This document shows, piece by piece, positions 28,626-38,900 of a stretch of 64,000 nucleotides of DNA (the stretch's first letter is position 1; every line of letters starts with the position of its first letter). The translations under genes and the position numbers were made by a program. Under the pieces are notes generated by a model. The model was not told the DNA's origin. It worked only from the letters and a program-made list of their open reading frames with translations, and searched no databases. This DNA comes from Microvirga ossetica (GTDB lineage: Bacteria > Pseudomonadota > Alphaproteobacteria > Rhizobiales > Beijerinckiaceae), in NCBI RefSeq assembly GCF_002741015.1, contig NZ_CP016616.1:355501-419500 (forward strand). Reading direction: 5' to 3'.

Positions 28626-29240
28626 TCAGCGATCCGTGTTGATGATCGGAGCGGCGGGAGCCCGCTGGGGCTGACGCTGCGGCGCCGGCTGGCGCAGCGG
28701 CGCGGTCTCGACAGCCGGCGGGCGCGGCGCGGTGGTGCCCGTGGGCGCCATGATGTCTCCGGGCCGCCCGGTGGTCGCCGGGGCGGTCGGGCGGGCGGCG
28801 TCCTGCTGGATCGGCGGCGGCTCCTCCGGCATCTCCTTGGGCTCGGCGATCACCTCGGTGCCGCCTTTGCAGTCGACGAGCCAGATATCGTAGACCGGGT
28901 GCTCCAGGCCGTGCAGGCCGGGGCTCGCGGCGAAGAGCCAGCCCGAAAAGACCCGCTTGGCCTTTCCGTCGGGGCCGGGCTCGTCCACCTCGATGAAGGA
29001 GGTGGTGTTGGGCGTTTCCGTCGGCGGCTTGGTGAAGCAGACCCGCGTCGTCAGCTGCAGGGCGCCGAACTGCACCGTTTCGTCGACCCCGACCTCGAAC
29101 GAGACGATCCGCCCGGTGATCTTGTCCAGGCCGGAAAAGACGGCGGTGGGATTCTTGATCCTGTCCGCGTGAGCCGCGCCGAAGCTGCCGAGTACCGATG
29201 CGAGCACAAGGGCAGCCCGCGTCCATCCGAATGTCATCAT
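28626..29240 (-). CDS. DUF2155 domain exported protein
   Basis: A 204-residue protein: signal peptide (about 1-25, ending AHA-DR), then a DUF2155 core with NPTAVFSGLDKITGRI, VQFGALQLTTRVCF, FSGWLFAASPGLHGLEHPVY and DIWLVDCKGG. Two cysteines could form a disulfide. The last 70 residues are proline-, alanine- and glutamine-rich and probably disordered. The role is unknown; the family is almost confined to alphaproteobacteria and usually lies beside NDUFA12-like and aat genes. Two adjacent ATGs (29240 and 29237) could start it. The open frame further upstream is non-coding. Confidence 0.85.
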   Translation of the reverse strand: MMTFGWTRAALVLASVLGSFGAAHADRIKNPTAVFSGLDKITGRIVSFEVGVDETVQFGALQLTTRVCFTKPPTETPNTTSFIEVDEPGPDGKAKRVFSGWLFAASPGLHGLEHPVYDIWLVDCKGGTEVIAEPKEMPEEPPPIQQDAARPTAPATTGRPGDIMAPTGTTAPRPPAVETAPLRQPAPQRQPQRAPAAPIINTDR

Positions 29241-29486
29241 ACCGTCCAAGTCGATCCTTCCGGCCGGGGGCCGGCGTGGAAGCTGTTGCGGCAACGCGAT
29301 AACACGCGAACCAAGATGGAAAAAGGGCAAGCCGGAAAAGATGGCGCTTGGAACGGGATACGCTGTGGCCGACGGCGCAGCGCTCCCCCAAAAATGAGGG
29401 TCAGATGAATCCCGAACCGGGAGTCCATTTTCGGATCCCATGCTCTAGGCTGGCCGCCAACGTGTTCGGAGAGGAACGGGGCGCCT

Positions 29487-30110
29487 ATGAACGAAAGCGA
29501 AAAGCTGGCCGATGAGGCTCGCCAACGGCTCGGCTTTCTGTCCCGGGCGGAAACGGCGGCGCTTGCCCAACGCGGAATCCTGCTGCCGGTCCCCGATTCC
29601 GTACTGATTTCGCCGGAGGTGCGGGTCGAGGAGGGTGCGATCCTGTGGCCTGGTGTCATCCTCCAGGCGCTCGAGGGCGGCGGCATCGTCATCGGCGGCG
29701 AGACGCAGCTTTTCCCCGGCACCCGGATCGTAGCCTCCGGCGCTGCGGTGAGAATCGGGGCGCGGGCCGAGATCGGCGAGGAAGGCGGCTTCACCATCGA
29801 GGCGGGCCTCGGCGAGACCATCGAGATCGGGGACGATGCGCGCCTTCTTGGCGGCGGATCGCTGAGCCGCCCGAACCGAATCGGCCGCGGTGCCCAGGTC
29901 CTGGGACCCATCCGCTGTCAGAACTGCACCCTCGGCGACGGCGGCAGCTACCGCGATCCGGACCCGGACGGGCGCGGCGGCGTGCTGAAGGGATCGGGAA
30001 TCGCTCGCAACATCGATGTTCCGACCGGCTCCGTGATCCAGGCCTTCGGGCTGTTCTCGGAAGGGACGCTGCGGCCCCAATCCCATTTCCATCCCAAATC
30101 GGGCAGGTAA
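29487..30110 (+). CDS. Left-handed beta-helix (hexapeptide repeat) protein
   Basis: The 207-residue protein has a short helical N-terminus and a long run of hexapeptide-like coils (ISPEVRVEEGAILWPGVIL, IVIGGETQLFPGTRIVA, VRIGARAEIGEEGGFTI, IEIGDDARLLGGG). That is the fold of GlmU C-terminal and LpxA-type acyltransferases. No clear catalytic histidine is visible, so it may be a non-catalytic or sugar-nucleotide binding member. The stop is five bases before the aldo/keto reductase start, so the two are an operon. Function unknown. Confidence 0.7.
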   Translation: MNESEKLADEARQRLGFLSRAETAALAQRGILLPVPDSVLISPEVRVEEGAILWPGVILQALEGGGIVIGGETQLFPGTRIVASGAAVRIGARAEIGEEGGFTIEAGLGETIEIGDDARLLGGGSLSRPNRIGRGAQVLGPIRCQNCTLGDGGSYRDPDPDGRGGVLKGSGIARNIDVPTGSVIQAFGLFSEGTLRPQSHFHPKSGR

Positions 30111-30115
30111 CTCCT

Positions 30116-30916
30116 ATGCAGCTGAAACTCACCGGCCCAGGCCTCAGGCTCGGCCTCGGACTGGTCTCCATCGGTCGTGTGTGGGGCGTTCGCCAAAGCG
30201 CGCCCCCCGATGCGTCTGAGGCGCAAAAGCTGCTCTCCAGAGCGGTGGAGCTCGGCATCACCATCTTCGATACGGCGCCGGCCTATGCGGAGAGCGAGGC
30301 GCGGCTCGGCCGTTTCCTTGCCGACCTCGAGCCGTCGCGCAGGCGGGCTCTCACCATCATGACGAAGATGGGGGAGCATTGGGATTTCGAGCGCGGCACC
30401 AGCTATGTCGATCACAGTCGCGATGCGCTGATTCGAAGCATCGACCGGAGCCTGGCGCTTCTCGGCTCCATCGAGGTCGTGCAGATCCATAAGGCGACGA
30501 GCGATATGGTCGCCCATCCCGATGTCGTCGCCGCGATGGTTTATGCGAGAAGCTGCGGCGTGACAGCCTTCGGTGCCAGCGTCAGCGATGTGGAAGCAGG
30601 ACAGCGCGCACTGGACAGCGGATTGTACGACGCGCTGCAATTCCCTCTGAACCTGTCGAGTGCGGGCATGGCCCCGTTGCTGCCCGCCCTGCGGGCGAGC
30701 GGCCGCACGGCCATCGTCAATCGCCCCTTCGCCATGGGCGGTTTGGTTATCGAACAGCCCTTCGAGGCGGCCGCATCGGCCGCGTTCCGCCACATCGAGA
30801 ATGCGCTGCCGAACGCCGTGATCCTCACCGGGACCGGAAAGGTCGCGCATCTTGAGCAGAATGTCGGGGCGTTTCACGAGCGGCAGGTTTTGTCGCCGCA
30901 GCAGCGGCGGTCCTGA
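30116..30916 (+). CDS. Aldo/keto reductase family protein
   Basis: A 266-residue TIM-barrel oxidoreductase that would use NADPH. The catalytic tetrad can be assigned: Asp and Tyr in FDTAPAYAESEARLG, Lys in MTKMG, and His in VQIHKA. The ATG at 30116 follows directly on the upstream gene. The natural substrate is unknown; some members of this clade handle sugar or keto-acid substrates. It converges on the DUF4239 gene. Confidence 0.88.
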   Translation: MQLKLTGPGLRLGLGLVSIGRVWGVRQSAPPDASEAQKLLSRAVELGITIFDTAPAYAESEARLGRFLADLEPSRRRALTIMTKMGEHWDFERGTSYVDHSRDALIRSIDRSLALLGSIEVVQIHKATSDMVAHPDVVAAMVYARSCGVTAFGASVSDVEAGQRALDSGLYDALQFPLNLSSAGMAPLLPALRASGRTAIVNRPFAMGGLVIEQPFEAAASAAFRHIENALPNAVILTGTGKVAHLEQNVGAFHERQVLSPQQRRS

Positions 30917-30983
30917 CCGAGTCGGAGGCTATGCCGGGCTCAAGGACGCCCAAGACCAAGCGGGCTCGACTTGAGCGGTTGCA

Positions 30984-31772
30984 CTACGGTGTAGACAGCC
31001 TCGCAGCCTTCACCAGCGAAGCCGGTGAGACGCTCGTTTCTCCCCTGAACGGTGAATCCATCACCAGGATCAAAGCGGCAACCAACCCGATCGCCCCCAT
31101 ATGGAAGGCAATCAGCGTCATTCCGAAGGCGTCCAGTTTATGGCGCCCGTTCATGATCATTGCGCCGACGACGAAGACGGCCATCACCCACCAGAACACC
31201 GGAGGCACACTCTTTGTGGCCAACTCGAGACGGCTCTGGCGCAGATCTTCCAGCTTATCCAGGTAAGCTCGTAAGGAGTTGGCGGCTGCCGGATTGTCCG
31301 CCGCCACCTTGTTGACCTGCGCGACGAGCGACGCCAAGGCACGATCTGTTTCCTCCGCAAGTGAGGGATTATGCTGGGCGAGCATCTCCCACTCTGCGGA
31401 GACCGCCGACCTGACATAATCCTTGACGCGCTCATTCGCGATTGACGCCTCCTCGGTCCCCAAAGTCTGGAGGTCTCGAACAAGCCGCGCGATGACCGAA
31501 GCCTCCCGAAGCTCCGCGTCATCAGCCTTCCCGAGATTCGAGCGGACTTCCGTCAGCACCAGAGCAAGAACGAAAACGGAGAACGCCAGGAGGCTTCCAT
31601 GGACCACATCGGCCAGTTTGCTGTGGCTCTCGAATGCCTCGTCGTGGGGTGAAAAGAGAAGCCGCCGCGAGATGAGGGCGAGAACAAGGGCGAGAACGGC
31701 GGTGCAGACCACTCCCCCAACGAGAAGGGCCGCATCACTGCTATCAGCGATCAACTTGTATAGCCACTCCAT
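30984..31772 (-). CDS. DUF4239 (bestrophin-like) membrane protein
   Basis: The 262-residue protein has four predicted membrane helices: two near the N-terminus (LLVGGVVCTAVLALVLALIS and VVHGSLLAFSVFVLALVL) and two near the C-terminus (FWWVMAVFVVGAMIM and FHMGAIGLVAALILVMD). Between them is a long soluble helical region (about residues 95-195). This is the DUF4239 layout, distantly like bestrophin anion channels. I chose the ATG at 31772, which has GGAGGCGG upstream; an in-frame GTG at 31790 is less likely. Function unknown. Confidence 0.8.
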   Translation of the reverse strand: MEWLYKLIADSSDAALLVGGVVCTAVLALVLALISRRLLFSPHDEAFESHSKLADVVHGSLLAFSVFVLALVLTEVRSNLGKADDAELREASVIARLVRDLQTLGTEEASIANERVKDYVRSAVSAEWEMLAQHNPSLAEETDRALASLVAQVNKVAADNPAAANSLRAYLDKLEDLRQSRLELATKSVPPVFWWVMAVFVVGAMIMNGRHKLDAFGMTLIAFHMGAIGLVAALILVMDSPFRGETSVSPASLVKAARLSTP

Positions 31773-32423
31773 GGTCTCCGCCGCCTCCACAACCAGTAGG
31801 GGATGGGGTGCACATCGCGCCCGGTATCGTCACCCGGATGGGTTGCACGTCATGCTCGCCGCCGAGGGATGCAACCTCAAGAACCCGGCATTCGTGCCAG
31901 CCATGTTGATGGTGGCCAACGGGCGAATCAAGCCGTCGTCGCGGTAATCGTTTCTGACCAGCTATAGCGGCGTGCGGTGAAAGCGGATCTTCATACCGCG
32001 ACTATGTTCAGCCCCACACACCGTTCAAACGGTATAGGGCTGCCGAGTATGGACTCGTCTGAACATCCATTGCTCTAGCTGTTTGATCCCAGGGTTTGAT
32101 GGTGCATTCTTATCGCCGGAATGGAGGGATGCGCTTCTCTATTCGGCCCCTCCAAGTCAAGCGCTTTTAAGGCATCGGCCATCCCACCTCCAGGCAGTCG
32201 TCTCTCGCAGGGCCTTGCTTCTCTCCGGGATCGGCACATTTGCCCTCCCACCATGGGATTCGTAGGATGAGGTGGCTCAATCTATGGGGCGTTCTGGCCG
32301 CGGCAGCGCGGCCGATACAAGCGCATCCACGAGCTCGCCTGATCCATCGTCCTGCGAAGGACGTCTTTCTTCCGCCTTCTGGCGGAATTCGAGTTATCTC
32401 ATTGCCCGTTCCGGTATGGCATC
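31773..32423. other. Gene-free region upstream of the IS pair
   Basis: 651 bases between the DUF4239 gene and the IS110 transposase. A plus-strand open stretch ending at 31947 (…GCNLKNPAFVPAMLMVANG…) looks somewhat protein-like but has no start of its own and could be the tail of a deleted gene. The rest is lower in coding character and probably includes IS110 flank. No terminal repeats could be defined. Confidence 0.4.
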
Positions 32424-33464
32424 TTAGACAGCTGCGGGTATGCTTTCCCTCGTCCAGCGGAATACGGTGCCATCGCTCCAGATGCGGTGCATGATCACGC
32501 CCAGACGCCGGGCCAGCGCAACAATGGCTTTTCGCCCACCACGCCGTTTGGCGATATTCATCGCCCATGCTTTCAACCACGACCACTTCACGTGAACATT
32601 CGTCAGCATGACTTGAGCGGCTTCGTACAACAGCGTTCGCATCATGCCATCCCCGCAGAGGGAGACGCGGCCGATCCGGTTGCTCTCACCCGACTGATGA
32701 AGCACCGGCGTTAACCCCAGGGAGGCACCCACGGCTTTGGAGTTCCGGAAGCGAGCCGGAACGTCGATAGTACTGGCATAGGCTAAAGCGACAACGGGAC
32801 CGACCCCTGGAATGGTCATCAGGCGTCGACAAACACCGTCGTCGCGGACAATCGACAGCAGCTTTCGATGAAGACGCTCGAACTCCTCTCGAAGCTTTCG
32901 CCGGCTGGCCAGCAGCGGCTCTATGATCTCTGCCAGGTCAGGCAGACAGTCAAGGAGTTCGCGAATGCGGATGTCGAATTTGGCTGCGCCAACGATGCCG
33001 ACTTTGAGGCCGAAGTTGCGCAGCAGGCCGCGAATATCATTCTCAAATGCAATCGCCTTCTCCTGCAGCAACTTGCGGGCGGTCAGGAGGGCGCGCCGCT
33101 TTTGGCTGGTCAGGGTTTTTACATGAACCGGTCGGAACAGATTCACCCGCATCATCTGCGCAATGCCACGTGCGTCGTTGCGGTCACTCTTGTTCACCTG
33201 TGCCTTGAGGAATGCCTTCGTATGGCGGGTCTCGATGCAGACGATAGGCAGACCGGCTTCTGCAAGCCCACTGAACAGCCATTGCGACAAAGGGCCAGCC
33301 TCAAGGCCGATCCGCTCGAGCCGCCAAGCAGGATCGTGGAGGACTTGCGCGAGATCGTCTGGGTGGCTCGGCACCTTTGTCTCGCGACAGATCCTACCCG
33401 TTTCATCCACAACGCACACCGACGTCTCTTTCACCGAGACGTCCAGTCCAGCATAGTGCTTCAT
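32424..33464 (-). CDS. IS110-family transposase (DEDD type)
   Basis: The 346-residue protein has an N-terminal RuvC-like DEDD domain (GLDVSVKETSVCV, NKSDRNDARGIAQMM) and a C-terminal transposase_20 domain with the helix-hairpin segment MTIPGVGPVVALAYAS and the catalytic serine region LHQSGESNRIGRVS. IS110 elements have no or very short inverted repeats, so the element ends cannot be fixed here. The frame is intact. It lies head to head with the IS481 gene only 116 bases away, so one probably inserted next to the other. Confidence 0.93.
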   Translation of the reverse strand: MKHYAGLDVSVKETSVCVVDETGRICRETKVPSHPDDLAQVLHDPAWRLERIGLEAGPLSQWLFSGLAEAGLPIVCIETRHTKAFLKAQVNKSDRNDARGIAQMMRVNLFRPVHVKTLTSQKRRALLTARKLLQEKAIAFENDIRGLLRNFGLKVGIVGAAKFDIRIRELLDCLPDLAEIIEPLLASRRKLREEFERLHRKLLSIVRDDGVCRRLMTIPGVGPVVALAYASTIDVPARFRNSKAVGASLGLTPVLHQSGESNRIGRVSLCGDGMMRTLLYEAAQVMLTNVHVKWSWLKAWAMNIAKRRGGRKAIVALARRLGVIMHRIWSDGTVFRWTRESIPAAV

Positions 33465-33580
33465 GCTAGGCTTCCTTTCCTGATGCTTGTGCTTGATCCA
33501 ACAGACCAGGTTTCATCATCGTCCCGCGGCGCGCGCCTTTCTAGCCCAAGCCATGGGATGGCAGGCCGAATACTCCATCT

Positions 33581-34573
33581 ATGGGCCAGGTTCTCCATGG
33601 GAGCGCCACAACGCTCGATCCAGTCCGTCGAGCAATACAAAATAGTCAAGCGAGCCTGAGGGCCCTGGCCGAGCGCCATGGCATCAACCCGAAGACGGTC
33701 GCCAAATGGAAGAAGCGGGATACCACCGCAGATCGCCCGACGGGGCCGAGAGCACCGCATTCCACGGTGCTCTCGGTCCAGGAAGAGGCGATCGTCGTCG
33801 CCTTCCGCAAGCACACCCTGCTGCCGTTGGACGATTGCCTTTACGCCCTTCAGCCCACCATCCCGCACCTGACGCGCTCATCCCTGCATCGCTGTCTGCA
33901 GCGGCATGGTATCAGCCGCTTGCCAGAGGTGACCGGTGACAAGCCCGCCAAGAAGAAGTTCAAGAGCTACCCGATCGGCTACTTCCACATCGACATCGCC
34001 GAGGTGCACACGGAAGAAGGCCGGCTTTATCTGTTCGTGGCCATTGATCGCACGTCTAAATTCGCCTTTGCCCAACTGCATGAGAAAGCCACAAGGCGCG
34101 TGGCGGGTGACTTCCTGCGGGCGCTGATCGCGGCCGTGCCTTACAAGATCCACACGGTTCTCACCGACAACGGCACTCACTTCACCACACCCGGCAACAC
34201 CAGTTCGGCTGCCCCTCTGATCAAAGAGGCGATGGCCCACGGCGAGATCTTCCGGGCCCATTCGTTCGAGCTCGCCTGTGCGCAGAACGACATCGAGCAC
34301 CGCCTGACCAAACCACGCCATCCCTGGACGAACGGACAGGTTGAGCGCATGAACCGGACCCTCAAGGACGCGACCGTCAGGCGCTACTACTACGACACCC
34401 ACGACCAGCTGCAGGGGCACCTGGGCGACTTCCTCGCCGCCTACAACTTCGCCCGAAGGCTCAAGACCCTGCGCGGCCTCACGCCCTACGAGTACATCTG
34501 CAAGATCTGGACAAGCGAGCCTCAACGCTTCAGGCTCGACCCGCTCCACCAAATGCCGGGACTAAACATCTAG
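33581..34573 (+). CDS. IS481-family transposase
   Basis: The 330-residue protein has an N-terminal helix-turn-helix (LRALAERHGINPKTVAKWKK) and an rve integrase core: first Asp in GYFHIDIAEVH, second in VLTDNGTHF, Glu in NGQVERMNRTLKDATV. I could not find clean terminal inverted repeats; the left end may have been damaged by the IS110 insertion. The frame is intact. Confidence 0.93.
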   Translation: MGQVLHGSATTLDPVRRAIQNSQASLRALAERHGINPKTVAKWKKRDTTADRPTGPRAPHSTVLSVQEEAIVVAFRKHTLLPLDDCLYALQPTIPHLTRSSLHRCLQRHGISRLPEVTGDKPAKKKFKSYPIGYFHIDIAEVHTEEGRLYLFVAIDRTSKFAFAQLHEKATRRVAGDFLRALIAAVPYKIHTVLTDNGTHFTTPGNTSSAAPLIKEAMAHGEIFRAHSFELACAQNDIEHRLTKPRHPWTNGQVERMNRTLKDATVRRYYYDTHDQLQGHLGDFLAAYNFARRLKTLRGLTPYEYICKIWTSEPQRFRLDPLHQMPGLNI

Positions 34574-34670
34574 GTTCCGATTTTGCGCCCAATCCCTACT
34601 CCCCGCCGCAAGGACGAGGGGATAAGCGACGGAGAGTCTTATCAGCCAGAGGATCTGTTGAGTCCCGGCC

Positions 34671-34892
34671 TCAATCCTGCTCGAGCGGGTTCGGCGCAGG
34701 CTCCCTCATCGGATCCCCCTCCTCCACGCGCCGCTCGAAATGGGCCATGGAGCAGGCGTGGGAGCACAGGAGGCCCCGGTCGGACCAATAGGACGGGCCG
34801 TTCTCGATGCGGCCGTAATGGTAGCCGAAATCGGGATGTCCGTAGGGACGTCCGCATTCGATGCAGGCACGGGCTTGGGGTTTCTGCAGCAT
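34671..34892 (-). CDS. Small zinc-ribbon-like conserved protein
   Basis: The 73-residue protein has two cysteine pairs, CIECGRPYGH near the N-terminus and LLCSHACSMAHFE in the middle, spaced as in a small treble-clef or zinc ribbon. It begins 21 bases after the NDUFA12-like gene on the same strand, so it is probably co-transcribed. The composition (aromatic- and glycine-rich between the pairs, acidic tail) is protein-like. I do not recognise a named family; a zinc-binding role is inference. Confidence 0.6.
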   Translation of the reverse strand: MLQKPQARACIECGRPYGHPDFGYHYGRIENGPSYWSDRGLLCSHACSMAHFERRVEEGDPMREPAPNPLEQD

Positions 34893-34913
34893 GGATGAAG
34901 GCCGGTCTTAAGC

Positions 34914-35327
34914 CTACTCTCCCGGCGTCCAGGGCACGTAGTCGCCGGTTGCGGACGGGCGCTGACCGGAGGCAAGCACCGAGCCCTGCGGGCGATAGGC
35001 CTGGGTCGTCCCGGTCAGGTTGGGCAGGAAGGGCTTTTCCCAGGCATGGGCCTTGTAGGTCTCTTCGCTGGGAGCGAGGTCGCCGTTGTGGCACAGCCAG
35101 GCGCGCCAGCCGGGCGGCACCTTCGAGGCGTCGGCATAGCCGTTGTAGACGACCCAGCGGCGCTCGGCGCCCACATTCGAGTCGATCGGAATGGGTTGGG
35201 TGTAGCGGTAGTATTTGTTGCCGAACTCGTCCTCGCCCACGAACTGCCCCTTGCGCCAGGTGAAGTAGCGCGTGCCGAGGGTCTGTCCGTTCCACCAGGT
35301 GAAGAACTGGGTCCAAAACTGTTTCAT
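34914..35327 (-). CDS. NDUFA12-like NADH:ubiquinone oxidoreductase subunit
   Basis: A 137-residue homologue of the B17.2/NDUFA12 accessory subunit of complex I, found in alphaproteobacteria and mitochondria. It begins MKQFWTQFFTWWNGQTLGT and contains GEDEFGNKYYR, RRWVVYNGYADASKVPPGW and the HAWEKPFLPNLTGT segment, all typical. I use the ATG at 35327; the frame is open upstream but not protein-like. It probably sits on the matrix-side equivalent of complex I. IS elements and extra genes separate it from DUF2155, its usual neighbour. Confidence 0.93.
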   Translation of the reverse strand: MKQFWTQFFTWWNGQTLGTRYFTWRKGQFVGEDEFGNKYYRYTQPIPIDSNVGAERRWVVYNGYADASKVPPGWRAWLCHNGDLAPSEETYKAHAWEKPFLPNLTGTTQAYRPQGSVLASGQRPSATGDYVPWTPGE

Positions 35328-35639
35328 GCTGCCGCCGCCGGAGGGGTTCGTGAAGTTGCGCGGAATATGGCGGCAAGGGGGAGCGAAGTCCAGCCTTGCG
35401 AGTCGCCAAAAGCCCGCAACTGATTCTCGGATTCGGCCCTTCCGGAAGGCGGGCGGAGGAATTTCCCGCATTCGGGCCATTTTGGGGCCCGAAACGGCCC
35501 CTCGGGAGGCTTCCACAGGAAGCATGTGAATTGATGCGCCGGCACAACATATCGGGCCTTCGCGCGGCGACCCGGAGCCGGCGAAATTCGGGCGCCGTCA
35601 AAGTGCGGAACGGATTCTCAAAGGAGTCTCTGTTACTTA

Positions 35640-35993
35640 GCCAGTTTTCCACATTCTTAACAATCTTCCACTATATATAGTTGGAACAGAGAGCCACGAC
35701 ACTAGTTCTTGACGTAAGGCTCGCAACACGACTAGCTTGCCGGGGTACCGATCAGAGACCGGCAACCGACCCGAAAGGGACGGTTGGAACCTCCCCAGAG
35801 TAAGCGTCAGAGCTCCGTGGCAACGAGATTGCCGCGCGACCTGTGGCGTCTGCAGGAGGCCGTAACTCGGCGGTTACGTGTGGCGATCCGAAAGAACGGG
35901 TCGTTGGGGCGTCGAACAATAATTTGGGCTGATGAGCTGCGGGGCAAATCGCGGCCACGGAGACGTTTGTCTCCGATACTTAGGAATGTGACA
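35640..35993 (+). promoter_or_regulatory. nrdJ: Long structured leader of nrdJ (candidate cis-regulatory RNA)
   Basis: About 350 bases before the nrdJ start contain no gene but several strong hairpins in a row: CAACCG-A-CCC-GAAA-GGG-A-CGGTTG (35763-35786), CGTAAC/GTTACG (35861-35878), CGATCCG/CGGGTCG (35884-35903, one G-U pair) and CGGAGAC/GTCTCCG (35958-35975) just before the ribosome site TAGGAA. An AT-rich promoter-like stretch lies at about 35640-35685. The layout suggests a structured RNA that controls translation. I could not match the conserved B12-box of adenosylcobalamin riboswitches. Confidence 0.55.
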
Positions 35994-38900
35994 ATGCGGA
36001 TCGAGCGGCGTTATACCAAAACCGGACAATCGCCTTATTCCTCCCTCGCCTTCCGGCTCGCCACGAGCGAGATCCGCAATCCGGATGGCTCGGTCGTCTT
36101 CAAGCTCGAGAACATCGAGGTGCCGGAGACCTGGAGCCAGGTGGCCTCCGACGTGCTGGCCCAGAAGTATTTCCGCAAGGCCGGCGTCCCGGCCCGCCTG
36201 AAGAAGGTCGAGGAAAACGACGTCCCCTCCTGGCTGTGGCGCTCCGTGCCCGACGAGGCGGCGCTCGCATCCCTCCCCGAGGACCAGCGCCTCGGCTCCG
36301 AGATCTCCTCCAAGCAGGTCTTCGACCGCTTGGCCGGCTGCTGGACCTATTGGGGCTGGAAGGGCGGCTACTTCTCCTCCGAGGAGGATGCCCAGGCCTT
36401 TTATGACGAGCTGCGCTTCATGCTCGCCAACCAGATGGTCGCGCCGAACTCGCCGCAATGGTTCAACACCGGCCTGCACTGGGCCTACGGCATCGACGGC
36501 CCCGGCCAGGGCCACTATTACGTGGATTACAAGACCGGCAAGCTGACCAAGTCCAAGTCGTCCTACGAACACCCGCAGCCGCATGCCTGCTTCATCCAGG
36601 GCGTCGAGGACGACCTGGTGAACGACGGCGGCATCATGGACCTGTGGGTGCGCGAGGCGCGCCTGTTCAAGTACGGCTCCGGCACCGGCTCCAACTTCTC
36701 CAAGCTGCGCGGCGAGGGCGAGAAGCTCTCCGGCGGCGGGCGCTCGTCGGGCCTCATGAGCTTCCTCAAGATCGGCGACCGGGCCGCCGGCGCGATCAAG
36801 TCGGGCGGCACCACGCGCCGCGCGGCGAAGATGGTCGTGGTCGACGTCGATCACCCGGATATCGAGAGCTATATCGACTGGAAGGTGAAGGAAGAGCAGA
36901 AGGTCGCGGCGCTCGTCACCGGCTCCAAGCTCGCCGCCAAGCACCTCAAGGCCATCATGAAGGCCTGCGTGAATTGCGAGGCCGAGGGCGATGCCTGCTT
37001 CGATCCGGAGAAGAACCCGGCTCTGAAGAAAGAGATCAGACAAGCCCGCCGGGTCATGATCCCGGACAATTCCATCAAGCGCGTCATCCAGTTCGCCAAG
37101 CAAGGCTACACCGAGATCGACTTCCCCGTTTACGACACGGATTGGGACTCGGAAGCCTACCTCACGGTCTCAGGCCAGAACTCCAACAACTCCGTCTCGC
37201 TCACCGACGACTTCCTCCGGGCCGTCGAGAGCGATGCCGATTGGCACCTCACCGCCCGCAAGGACGGCAAGGTCGTGAAGACCCTCAAGGCCCGCGACCT
37301 GTGGGAGCAGATCGGCCATGCCGCCTGGGCCTCGGCGGATCCGGGCCTGCACTTCAACACCACCATGAACGACTGGCACACCAGCCCCGCCGGCGGACGC
37401 ATCCGGGCGTCGAACCCCTGCTCGGAATACATGTTCCTGGACGACACGGCGTGCAATCTGGCATCGGCCAACCTGCTGCAGTTCTTCGACCGGCAGAACC
37501 ACAAGTTCGACGCCGAGTCCTTCGAGCATGCCTGCCGCCTGTGGACGGTGGTGCTCGAAATCTCGGTGATGATGGCGCAGTTCCCATCGAAGGAGATCGC
37601 GCAGCTTTCCTACGAGTACCGCACGCTGGGCCTCGGCTTCGCGAACATCGGCGGCCTGCTCATGACCATGGGCCTGCCCTACGATTCCGACGCCGGCCGT
37701 GCCCTCGGCGGCGCGCTCACCGCGATCATGACCGGCGTGTCCTATGCCACCTCCGCCGAGATGGCGGGCGAGCTCGGGCCCTTCCCGAACTACAAGGCCA
37801 ACGCCAAGCACATGCTGCGCGTGATCCGCAACCATCGCCGCGCGGCGCATGGCCTGTCGGATGGCTATGAGGGCCTCGCCGTCAACCCGGTGCCGCTCGA
37901 TCACGCCTCCTGCCCCGATCAGGATCTCGTCGTCCATGCCAAGTCCGTCTGGGACCGCGCCCTGGAACTCGGCGAAAAGAACGGCTACCGCAACGCGCAA
38001 TCCACCGTCATCGCGCCCACCGGCACGATCGGCCTCGTGATGGATTGCGACACCACCGGCATCGAGCCCGACTTCGCGCTCGTGAAATTCAAGAAGCTCG
38101 CCGGCGGCGGCTACTTCAAGATCATCAACCGGGCCGTGCCCGATGCGCTGCGCGCGCTCGGCTACCGCGAATCCGAAATCGCCGAGATCGAGGCCTACGC
38201 GGTCGGCCACGGCTCCATGAAGCAGGCTCCCGCCGTCAACCCCGGCTCGCTTCGCTCCAAGGGTTTCTCGGACGAGAAGATCGACGCGGTGGAGAAGGGC
38301 CTGAAATCGGCCTTCGACATCAAGTTCGTCTTCAACCGCTGGACTCTCGGCGAGGATTTTCTGACCGGCACGCTCAAAGTCCCGGCGGAAAAACTCAACG
38401 ATCCGTCCTTCGACCTGCTCACCTTCCTCGGCTACTCGAAGGCCGACATCGAGGCCGCGAACATCCACATCTGCGGAGCGATGACTCTTGAGGGAGCACC
38501 CTTCCTCAAGACCGAGCATTACGCGGTGTTCGATTGCGCCAACCCGTGCGGCAAGATCGGCAAGCGCTATCTCTCGGTCGAGAGCCACATCCGCATGATG
38601 GCGGCCTCGCAGCCCTTCATCTCGGGTGCGATCTCCAAGACCATCAACATGCCCAACGACGCCACCGTCGAGGATTGCAAGAACGCCTACATGCTGTCCT
38701 GGAAGCTGGCGCTCAAGGCGAACGCCCTCTACCGCGACGGCTCCAAGCTCTCGCAGCCGCTGAACTCCGCCCTCATCGCCGATGAGGACGAGGATGCGGA
38801 GGATGCCGCCGAGACCCTGGCCGCCCTCCCCGCCGCGGCAAAAGCGGCCCACGTGTCGGAGAAGATCGTCGAAAAGATCGTCGAGCGCGTGGTCGCCATG

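Noticed and set aside
35684..35993. Adenosylcobalamin riboswitch before nrdJ
   Set aside because: The leader is structured, but I could not find the conserved B12-box or core elements, so I do not name the class.
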